Shown here: piece after piece, positions 57,137 to 64,000 of the stretch
Layout: each line of letters begins with the position of its first letter
Numbering within the stretch: the first letter of the stretch is position 1
Assembly: GCA_035353395.1 (NCBI GenBank)
Contig: DAOPZL010000006.1
Span: 1-64,000, forward strand
DNA: 64,000 nucleotides
Source: UBA1801 sp035353395
GTDB lineage: Bacteria; Acidobacteriota; Holophagae; Holophagales; Holophagaceae
Direction: 5' to 3'
Notes under the pieces: model-generated
Databases searched by the model: none
What the model saw: the letters and a program-made list of their open reading frames with translations, nothing else
What the model was told of the DNA's origin: nothing
Program-made: the position numbers and the translations under genes

Positions 57137-58308
57137 GACTCCTCCACGCACAACAGGTCCTGCGATGTCGTCAAAGCCTCCAGCATGCGCTCCAGGAGTG
57201 GCTCATCCCGGAGCCAGAGTATACCCGGAAGCACGCGCTCCTGGGGTTTCCCGAGGGGGAAGAGTCGCTGGCGGAGGCGTTCCGGATCCCCTCCCAGGAC
57301 GCACTGCGCGGACGCGCGATGCAGGCGCCGGTCCAGCCGCCGCAGCTTCGACCGGGTCCAGGCGAGGGTCTGGAGGTAGCCTTGGGCGATTTCGGGCCCC
57401 CAGGCTGGATCGGGCCTGGACTCCTCCAGGGAGCGCGAAGGCAGCGCGAGGGGCGCCTGGGCGAAGGACTCCCAGTCGCCGCTGCGGAGGGCCGGCAGCA
57501 TGGAGGGAGCCAGGGCGAGCCCCCTGGGGACTACGAAGAGGCTGGGCCTCGCGAGGAGGGTTGGCCGGGGGAGGCCGACCAGGTCCCACAGAGGGTCCGC
57601 CAGGCGCCAATAGGCTCGTTCCGCGGGCCCGAGGACCACGTGGGTCACGGGGAGCATCAGGGACTGCAGCAGGGGGCGCAGGGCGGCTCCCGGGCTGAGC
57701 CAGCGGCCCTTGGGGCAGGGGACGCCCTCCTCGATCCGTTCCCGGCGTCCCGTGCCCGGGTCGAGGCTGAACCACGCCGACTGGGTGCGAGGGTCCAGGA
57801 CCAAGGTCTCCCCGGCGGCTTCCAGCCGGGCGGCCTCGGCCGCCAGGAGCCTCTCCAGGGGCAGGGCCCTCCAGGATTCCAGGCGTTCCTGGACGGCGTT
57901 CCGCCGTTCGGGATCGGTGGGAGAGAACGGAACGATCCCCCGCTTCCAGAGGGGCGCTCCCAGGGCGAGGAAATGGCCGCGGAGGGTCGGCTCGAGCGGC
58001 GCCGGCAGCCCGCCCCAGAGGGCCTCGCCCGCCCGCTGCTGGACCTCGCCCCAGGGCAGCCAGCCGGCCGCCGTGCCGTCCTCGGCCTGGAAGCTGAAGC
58101 GGTGCCGCAGGATCCGTTCCCCGTCGAAACCGACCGTCGTCGCGACTTCGACCCTGTCGTGGTCCTCGTCGGCCAGCCAGAAGACCGCGCCGCCGCCGGC
58201 CCGCCTGGCGAAAGCCAGCGCGGCCAGGGCCTTCACGACGGAAAGGGCGGGAGTCCATCCCGCGCCGATCTGTTGGCCCGTGGCGATCAGTGGCCGTCGA
58301 ATTTCCAT
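57133..58308 (-). CDS. bshC: Bacillithiol synthase BshC-like protein
   Basis: 391 residues. N-terminal ATGQQIGAGWTPALSVVKALAALAFAR and AVFWLADEDHDRVEV match the BshC pattern (TGQQ, the VFW...EDHD site). BshC adds cysteine to glucosamine-malate in bacillithiol synthesis. It is clearly shorter than the approximately 540-residue Bacillus enzyme. It overlaps bshB1. ATG 58308 is used because the conserved region follows; upstream reading is low-complexity. It is divergent from the kinase gene at 58441. Confidence 0.85.
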   Translation of the reverse strand: MEIRRPLIATGQQIGAGWTPALSVVKALAALAFARRAGGGAVFWLADEDHDRVEVATTVGFDGERILRHRFSFQAEDGTAAGWLPWGEVQQRAGEALWGGLPAPLEPTLRGHFLALGAPLWKRGIVPFSPTDPERRNAVQERLESWRALPLERLLAAEAARLEAAGETLVLDPRTQSAWFSLDPGTGRRERIEEGVPCPKGRWLSPGAALRPLLQSLMLPVTHVVLGPAERAYWRLADPLWDLVGLPRPTLLARPSLFVVPRGLALAPSMLPALRSGDWESFAQAPLALPSRSLEESRPDPAWGPEIAQGYLQTLAWTRSKLRRLDRRLHRASAQCVLGGDPERLRQRLFPLGKPQERVLPGILWLRDEPLLERMLEALTTSQDLLCVEES

Positions 58309-58440
58309 GGGCGAAAGCCTACCAGGAGGCCGGCGCCGGGGCGATGAGACGGAAGGCACATTCCACCATGGCCCCCAAGGCATGCCTTGATCCTGCCCGA
58401 GGAGGCTTCCACACTTCAGCATGGATCAGGATCCGGAGGA

Positions 58441-61271
58441 ATGTTGGATGAGCAGGAACAGGCCCGCATCATCGGCATGGCGCTGGTACGTGGCCTGATC
58501 GGAGTCGAAGCGCTGAAGGCGGTGGCCGCGAGAGGGGATCGGGGGCTGCTGGATGCCCTGATGGACGCAGGCCGCCTCGACGAGATCGACGTGGAGGACC
58601 TGCGGGGCATCCACGAGAGCCCCTTCATCGAATCGGCGCGCTCGCCGGGTGGCCGATCCGACCTGGGAAGGGACGCGGATGATCCATCCCTCCAGTTCCC
58701 CGCGGGGGAACCGCCGCCGGAGCCGGAAGACGGGCGGGTGGTGCGCGAGGCCTACGCCTTGCCCCGCTGGAAGAACTACCAGGACCTCTGTTTCGTCGCC
58801 GGGGGAGGACTCGGCCGGATCTTCGCGGCCTTCGATCCCAGCCTGAAGCGGACCGTGGCGCTGAAGTTCCTCCTGTGGGACGACCCGGAACTGGTGCGCC
58901 GGTTCTCCCTCGAGGCGCAGCACCAGGCCAAGGTGGATCATCCCAACATCTGCAAGGTGTTCGAAGTGGGGGAATGGAAGGGCCAGGCCTACATCGCCAT
59001 GCAGTACATCCATGGGGAGACGCTGGAGGCGGCAGCCTCCCGCATGAGCCTGACCGAGAAGATCGAGATCATGGAGATCGTCGCGGAGGCCCTGAACGCG
59101 GCCCATCGCGAGGGGCTGATCCACCGGGACATCAAGCCGGCGAACATCATGATCGAGTGGCTCCCAGGAGGGAAGCCGAAGCCCTACGTGCTGGATTTCG
59201 GGCTGGCCCGGGGCGTGGAACCGTCGGAACTGACCCTGGACGGGATGCTGATCGGCACCACGAACTACATGGCGCCGGAGCAGGCCGCGGGACAGTTCGA
59301 CAAGGTCGGGCGCCGGTCGGATGTCTACGGACTGGGAGCGACCTTGTTCAGGATCCTCACGGGCCGGATGGTGAACCAGGGCGCAGGCGGGCCGTCCGGG
59401 GAGGAGAAGCGGGCGCCGGACCCCGTCCGCAGGTGGAACCCGGAAGTGTCCCGGGATCTCGAGACGATCGTGATGAAGTGCCTCGAAAAGGTGCCGGAGC
59501 GCCGCTACGACTCGGCCCTGGCGCTGGCGGAGGACCTGAGGCGGTGCCGGGAGGGGGAGCCGATCTTCGCGCATCCGGCGACCTGGTTCTATCGGACGGG
59601 CAAGTACGTGCGGAGGCACAAGAGCCTGGTGGGGATGTCGGCCGCTTCCCTGGCCCTGGTGATGGCCTTGAGCGGATGGGCGCTGACGATGCACCTGAGG
59701 GTCCCCAGGATCTCGGAATGCGCCACGTCCTTCGGATCGGAGGCCTCCACCATGATGATGGGGCTCCGGATGAACTACCTGCTGCCCGAGCATGACACCC
59801 GTCCGTGCAAGGCCTGGGTCCGGCAGCGGATGGAACGTGTCCGCGGGATCATCCAGGCGGAGGGGCGCCAGGCGGAGGGCCCCGGGGCCTTCGCCCTCGG
59901 CCAAGGGTATTTCGCGCTGCGCGACTACGCGGCGGCCCGCCGCGAACTGGAGGAAGCCTGGAGGAAGAACCACCGCGATCCCCTGGTGGCCTGGGCCCTC
60001 GGACAGTCCCTCGGCGAACTCTACCGCGAGGGCATGGAGGAGCTTCGGCAGACGAGCGACAAGAAGATGCGCGAGACCACGGAACATGCGCTGGAGCGGG
60101 AATTCCAGGCTCCGGCGCTGGCCTACCTCCGGCTTGTGGTCGCACAGACCTCGGAGCGAAAGTCGTTCGTGGAGGGTCTGCTGGCCTACTACGAGGGTCG
60201 GTATCTCCTCGCCATCGCGAAGGCCCGGGAGGCCTCCCAGCTCGAGCCGGATCTCTACGAAGCCAAGATCCTGGAGGGGAACGCGCTCGTGGCCATGGGG
60301 CTGGCGTGCCAGGACGCCCATCCGGAAACTTCCGTGAGGCTTCTCCAGGAGGCCGGCGCTCCGTACTGTGCCGCGCTGGGCATGGCGAGGAGCGATCCCG
60401 CGCTGATCTATGCCGAGGCGACGCGGAGGTGCGANNNNNNNNNNNNNNNNNNNNNNNNNNNNNNNNNNNNNNNNNNNNNNNNNNNNNNNNNNNNNNNNNN
60501 NNNNNNNNNNNNNNNNNNNNNNNNNNNNNNNNNNGCATGGCGAGGAGCGATCCCGCGCTGATCTATGCCGAGGCGACGCGGAGGTGCGAACTCGCAAGAC
60601 TCGCCCTCTCCGGGGGCCACGCCCCTCTGGAAAACCATGACCAGCTGCAGGAGGCCCTGGACCGGGTCCTGGCCGTGGACCCGGACGCCGTCCACGTCTA
60701 TACCGTCAAGGCCCGACTTGCGATGACCTATGCGGTCTTCCTGGGGAAACGCGGCCATGATCCCTTCCCCATGCTGCGCCAGGCCATCGCCTGGAGCGAA
60801 CAGGCCGAATGCCAGGCCCGGGACCGCCTGTTCATCGCAGTCATAAGGGGAGAAACCTACAGGTGGAGGGCCCGCTTCGAGCGGGAACGCGGCCTGTCCC
60901 CCTCCCGGTCGCTGGAGAAGGCCTTCTCCTGCTTCCTGGAAGCGGTGGACCTCCGGCCCGAGAACGCGTGGATCCACCAGCGGCTGGCCGCGATATGCAG
61001 CCGGCAGGCCGACCAGGCGCGGGCCCGGGGAGGGGATCCCGGAGGCTTCCTGGATCGAGGGCTGTTCCACATGAGGGAAGCTTTCAGGCTGGCGGAAGGC
61101 CCGGCCAGCGGGCAGCGCGCCATGGACCTCCAGGATGGCCTCGAGGCATGGCGGCGCAAGTACGGCCAGTCCCCGAGCCTTGCGTTCTGCAGTGTCATTC
61201 CCTCCTGCTCAAGACGGATCGCAGCTCTTGCGAGGCAGGGGGGAGCCTTGCCCTTCGGATTCGTGCATTAG
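58441..61271 (+). CDS. Membrane Ser/Thr protein kinase with C-terminal repeat domain (interrupted by assembly gap)
   Basis: The N-terminal ~110 residues are a helical domain with no known motif. They are followed by a kinase domain (glycine loop AGGGLGRIF, K142, HRDIKPAN 228-235, DFG 252-254, MAPEQ) with all catalytic residues. One membrane segment (about 396-417) then leads to a helical TPR-like domain outside the cytoplasm. The gene contains 100 Ns (60435-60534) with the same 55 bases on each side. Removing the gap and one copy restores one frame and gives about 891 residues; as given, the frame breaks at the gap. GGAGGA lies directly before ATG 58441; TTG 58444 is an alternative start. Confidence 0.8.
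60380..60434. repeat. 55-base sequence repeated on both sides of the gap
   Basis: Identical to 60535-60589. The only difference between the copies is the N run between them, so this is an assembly overlap rather than a biological repeat. Confidence 0.9.
60435..60534. other. Assembly gap (100 Ns)
   Basis: Exactly 100 N, the default scaffold gap. The flanks are the same 55 bases, as expected when contigs overlapping by 55 bases (for example a k-mer of 55) were not merged. Confidence 0.99.
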
Positions 61272-61338
61272 GACGCCGATGGCCTCAGGGCCGGGGGGAG
61301 CCCCGCAGGTTCCGTTCATGGTTCATCCGGGAGGTGAA

Positions 61339-61644
61339 ATGTTCATCATTCATGTGGATATCCAGGTCAAGCCCGAGTGCATCGAGGCCTTCAAGCAGGC
61401 CACGCTGGCCAATGCCGGCGCCAGCGTGCGCGAGGAGGGAGTGGCCCGTTTCGACGTGCTCCAGGGCGCGGACGACCCCGCCTGCTTCCGCCTGGTGGAG
61501 GTCTACCGCTCCCCCGAGGACCATGGGAAGCACAAGCGGACCGCCCACTACGCCGCCTGGGCCGAATGCGTGGCAGCGATGATGGCCGAGCCGAGGACCG
61601 GCACGAAGTACCGGGATCTCTTCCCAGGGGATGCCGGGTGGTGA
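61339..61644 (+). CDS. ABM-domain (antibiotic biosynthesis monooxygenase-like) protein
   Basis: 101 residues. Ferredoxin-like ABM fold (MFIIHVDIQVKPECIEAFKQATLANAGASVREEGVARFDVLQ ... FRLVEVYRSPEDHGKHKRTAHYAAW), related to LsrG/YgiN-type proteins. Such proteins act on quinones or AI-2-type sugars. GGAGGTGAA before ATG 61339 is a strong ribosome-binding site. Its stop overlaps the start of the dehydrogenase (GTGA), so the two act together. Confidence 0.85.
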   Translation: MFIIHVDIQVKPECIEAFKQATLANAGASVREEGVARFDVLQGADDPACFRLVEVYRSPEDHGKHKRTAHYAAWAECVAAMMAEPRTGTKYRDLFPGDAGW

Positions 61645-62798
61645 AGCGCTTCGAATTCAGCACCTCGGGGAGGATCATCTTCGGAAGGGGAAGCCTCCAG
61701 GAAGTGGGGACGATCGCCCATGGCCTGGGCCGGCGCGCCCTGGTCGTGACCGGCCGGGATCCCTCCCGCTCCGCAGGGCTGGATGGGCCGCTCGGCGCCC
61801 TGGACGTCCAGAGCTGGAAGTTCTCTCTCCCGGGGGAGCCGACGGTCGGCGACATCCGGTCGGGCGCGGCCCAGGCGAAGGCCCTGGGCGCCGATCTCGT
61901 CATCGCCTTCGGCGGCGGGAGCGCCCTGGACGGCGGGAAGGCCATCGCGGCCCTGGCGACCAATCCCGGGGACCCGGCGACCTATCTGGAGGTGATCGGC
62001 CGGGGATGCCCGCTCGAGCGCCGTCCCCTGCCGTGCATCGCCATTCCCACCACCGCGGGCACGGGTTCGGAGGCGACGAGGAACGCCGTCCTGCGTTCGC
62101 CGGAGCACGGGCTGAAGGTGAGTCTCCGGCACGCCTGGATGCTGCCCGAGGTGGCCCTGGTGGATCCGGAGCTCACCTTCGACCTGCCCCCGGAAATCAC
62201 CGCGAGCACCGGGCTGGATGCCCTGACCCAGCTCGTCGAACCCTTCCTCTCGCTCCGTGCCAACCCCATGACGGACGCCCTCTGTCTCGAGGGATTGAGG
62301 CGGGCCGCAGGCTCCCTCCTGCGCGCGTGGAAGGAGGGGCACGATCTCCGGGCCCGGGAGGACATGGCCCTGGCCAGCCTGCTGGGCGGAATGGCCCTCG
62401 CCAACGCGGGCCTGGGCGCCGTCCACGGCCTGGCGGCGCCGCTCGGGGGATTGAGGCCCATCCCGCACGGGGCGGCCTGCGCGGCCCTCCTCCCCCACGT
62501 GCTCGCGGCCAACCTGCGGGGACTCCGCACGAAGGCGCCGGGCGGCCCCGGACTGGCGAAGTTCTCGGCGCTGGCCAGGATCCTCACCGGGAACCCCCAC
62601 GCCGAGCCGGAGGATGGCCTGGCCTGGATCCGGACCCTGACGAGGGACCTGCGGGTCCGGGGCCTCGGGGCCTACGGCCTCGTTTCCTCCGACCTGGGGG
62701 AGATCGCGGGGAGGGCGTCGCAGGCGACCAGCATGCAGGGCAACCCGGTGGAACTGGCCCGGGAGGAACTCGTGGACATCCTGGCCGAGGCCCTGTGA
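61641..62798 (+). CDS. Iron-type alcohol dehydrogenase
   Basis: 385 residues from GTG 61641. Type III Fe-ADH: NAD site GGGSALDGGK (91-100), metal ligands D193, H262 and H276 in GLDALT and the GAVHGLAAPLGGLRPIPHG region. The second usual ligand, His in DALTH, is Q197 here (DALTQ), which occurs in some members of the family. The substrate is unknown. The ABM partner suggests a quinone- or sugar-derived carbonyl. It is followed by a bidirectional terminator. Confidence 0.9.
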   Translation: MKRFEFSTSGRIIFGRGSLQEVGTIAHGLGRRALVVTGRDPSRSAGLDGPLGALDVQSWKFSLPGEPTVGDIRSGAAQAKALGADLVIAFGGGSALDGGKAIAALATNPGDPATYLEVIGRGCPLERRPLPCIAIPTTAGTGSEATRNAVLRSPEHGLKVSLRHAWMLPEVALVDPELTFDLPPEITASTGLDALTQLVEPFLSLRANPMTDALCLEGLRRAAGSLLRAWKEGHDLRAREDMALASLLGGMALANAGLGAVHGLAAPLGGLRPIPHGAACAALLPHVLAANLRGLRTKAPGGPGLAKFSALARILTGNPHAEPEDGLAWIRTLTRDLRVRGLGAYGLVSSDLGEIAGRASQATSMQGNPVELAREELVDILAEAL

Positions 62799-62835
62799 TT
62801 CCCGGCCAACCCGGCGAGATCCTGCGCGCGCCCGA

Positions 62836-62868
62836 GAAAAAGCCGCGGCCCGAAGGCCGCGGCTTCCT
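62836..62868. terminator. Bidirectional terminator
   Basis: AAGCCGCGGCC (62841-62851), loop CGAA, GGCCGCGGCTT (62856-62866), with an A-tract to the left for the minus strand. It separates the dehydrogenase from livF. Confidence 0.85.
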
Positions 62869-62897
62869 GGATCCATCCCGGGGGAGGATTCCGGCCG

Positions 62898-63611
62898 TCA
62901 GGACACGGACTTGGTCCCCAGGTAGGCGGCCCGGACCGAGGGATCCTGCGCAATGTCGTGGGCCGGTCCCGACTTGACGATGCGTCCCTGTTCGAGCACG
63001 TAGGCCCGGTCGGCCACTTCGAGCGCCTTGCGGGCGTTCTGCTCGACCAGGAGGATCGTCTTCCCCATGCCCTTGATCTCCATGATGATGTCGAAGACCG
63101 TCTTCACGAGCAGGGGGGCGAGGCCCAGCGAGGGCTCGTCCATCAGGACGAGGTCGCCGTTCGTCATGAGCGCACGGCCCATGGCGAGCATCTGCTGCTC
63201 GCCGCCCGAAAGGGTTCCCGCGATCTGCTTCATGCGCTCCTGGAGGCGGGGGAAAAGGTCGTAGACCCGTTCCAGGTCGGTCGCGACCTGCTTCCGGTCG
63301 TTCCGGAGGTAGGCGCCGAGCATGAGGTTGTCCGCGACGGTCAGGTTCGCGAACACGAGCCGGCCCTCGGGAACGTGGCAGATCCCCATCTTCACGATCT
63401 TGGCCGGATTCCGGCCGATCGGATGGTCCTTGAAGGCGATCTCGCCGCTCACCGGCTTGAGGAAGCCCGTGATCGTGTTCAGCAGGGTCGACTTGCCTGC
63501 GCCGTTCGCCCCGATGATCGTGACGATCTCGCCCTGGTTCACGTCCATGGAGACGCCCTTCAGCGCCTTGATGCCGCCGTAGGATACGTGGAGGTTCTTC
63601 ACGTTCAGCAT
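62898..63611 (-). CDS. livF: Branched-chain amino acid ABC transporter ATP-binding protein LivF
   Basis: 237 residues. ABC ATPase with Walker A GANGAGKST, signature LSGGEQQ, Walker B LVLMDEPSLGLAP and H-loop-region LLVEQNARKAL, which is typical of LivF. It powers import of leucine, isoleucine, valine or related amino acids with LivG, LivH, LivM and a binding protein. Its ATG overlaps the livG stop by one base (TAATG). Confidence 0.95.
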   Translation of the reverse strand: MLNVKNLHVSYGGIKALKGVSMDVNQGEIVTIIGANGAGKSTLLNTITGFLKPVSGEIAFKDHPIGRNPAKIVKMGICHVPEGRLVFANLTVADNLMLGAYLRNDRKQVATDLERVYDLFPRLQERMKQIAGTLSGGEQQMLAMGRALMTNGDLVLMDEPSLGLAPLLVKTVFDIIMEIKGMGKTILLVEQNARKALEVADRAYVLEQGRIVKSGPAHDIAQDPSVRAAYLGTKSVS

Positions 63612-64000
63612 TACTTTTCCTCCTCGGCGCCCAGGTAGGCCTCGACGACCTTCGGGTCGTTGGCGACCTCTTCGGCACTGCCGTCGGCCAGGGTGCAGCC
63701 GAAGCTGAGGACGTGGATGTGCTCGCAGATGCCCATGATGAGATCCATGTGGTGCTCGATGACGAGGACCGACAGATCGAACATCTTCCGCACCTCGACG
63801 ATGAGGCGCATGAGCTGTTCGGTCTCGTCGGGGTTCATCCCGGCGGCCGGTTCGTCCAGCAGGAGCAGCTTCGGCTTGAGCGCAAGGGCGCGGGTGATCT
63901 CGAGCCTGCGCTGAAGCCCGTAGGGCAGGTTGTCGGCGGTGAGTTCCTGCCGTTCCTCGAGTCCCATGATCTGCAGCAGCGAGCGCGCCTGTTCCTTGAG
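63611..64000 (-). CDS. livG: Branched-chain amino acid ABC transporter ATP-binding protein LivG (partial)
   Basis: The C-terminal ~129 residues are in the window; the 5' part lies beyond 64000. Visible are the signature-like LPYGLQRRLEITRALALKPKLLLLDEPAAGMNPDET and the H-loop region VLVIEHHMDLIMGICEHIHVLSFG, typical of LivG. It is encoded just upstream of livF with a TAATG junction. Confidence 0.93.
   Translation of the reverse strand, partial: LKEQARSLLQIMGLEERQELTADNLPYGLQRRLEITRALALKPKLLLLDEPAAGMNPDETEQLMRLIVEVRKMFDLSVLVIEHHMDLIMGICEHIHVLSFGCTLADGSAEEVANDPKVVEAYLGAEEEK

Noticed and set aside
60435..60589. Apparent frameshift splitting the second kinase gene
   Set aside because: Explained by a 100-N gap and a duplicated 55-base contig end; the corrected frame is continuous.

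Overview
The window is strongly GC-rich, densely packed bacterial chromosome. The gene content fits a Gram-negative didermic bacterium: a BamD-like lipoprotein, a TamB-like protein, an RND efflux pump with a TolC-type outer-membrane protein, two sigma-54 type regulators and many Ser/Thr-kinase and PATAN/CheZ-type signalling proteins. Together with a bshC/bshB1 pair, this suggests Acidobacteriota, probably the Holophagae (Geothrix/Holophaga-like). That placement is an inference from gene content; there is no rRNA here to confirm it. No prophage, insertion sequence or CRISPR array is visible.

Layout, left to right. 136-5121 (+): a strong sigma-70 type promoter drives a solute-sensing histidine kinase, a NtrC-like response regulator with an altered GAFTGA loop, and recQ, all with overlapping ends. 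5129-12258 (-): a TetR regulator with two identical palindromic operators, then TolC, membrane-fusion protein, RND pump and nitroreductase, forming a self-contained inducible efflux operon. 12337-15002: an anchored Ig/PKD-like protein, a B3/4-domain protein and a divergent AraC regulator. 15075-16650: lysS and a long hairpin. 16677-20554 (-): an AcoR-like sigma-54 activator, a hydrolase and bamD. A 419-base intergenic region with a -24/-12 promoter separates these from an aldehyde dehydrogenase and a 64-residue partner (20974-22668).

22750-27385 (+): prfB, an NRAMP transporter, an EamA transporter, a DinB-like protein and a DUF4197 protein. 27432-28143 (-): efp and tRNA-Val(CAC). 28292-33768 (+): a gamma-carbonic anhydrase-like protein, a PseG-like protein, then the translation block rplM-rpsI / rpsB-tsf, then fabD, with clear hairpin terminators between units. 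33813-39156: a hemolysin III protein, a second EamA transporter, dnaG and rpoD. The region after rpoD (39157-39541) carries a broken duplicate of the rpoD 3' end and three tandem hairpins.

39542-46873 (+): a Ser/Thr kinase overlapping a TamB-like giant protein, overlapping a MoaD/ThiS-like protein, then a chorismate mutase-DAHP synthase fusion and a Cys-containing protein of unknown function. 46889-58308 (-): eleven same-strand genes, read in the order bshC, bshB1, tilS, ftsH, folP, glmM, pdxJ, a PATAN (DUF4388) protein, a HAMP/CheZ-like protein, purE and a LipB-Nudix fusion. 58441-61271 (+): a membrane Ser/Thr kinase with an extracytoplasmic repeat domain, interrupted by a 100-N assembly gap flanked by the same 55 bases on both sides, so the apparent frameshift there is an assembly artefact. 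61339-62798 (+): an ABM-domain protein and an iron-type alcohol dehydrogenase. 62898-64000 (-): livF and the 3' part of livG, running off the window.

The most unusual items are the LipB-Nudix fusion, the duplicated rpoD tail with its hairpin array, an EF-P without a modifiable tip Lys/Arg, the GAFPGA regulator, the kinase-TamB translational coupling, a six-codon UGA-ended reading frame overlapping the prfB start, and the sigma-54-controlled aldehyde dehydrogenase with a DUF1858-like small partner.
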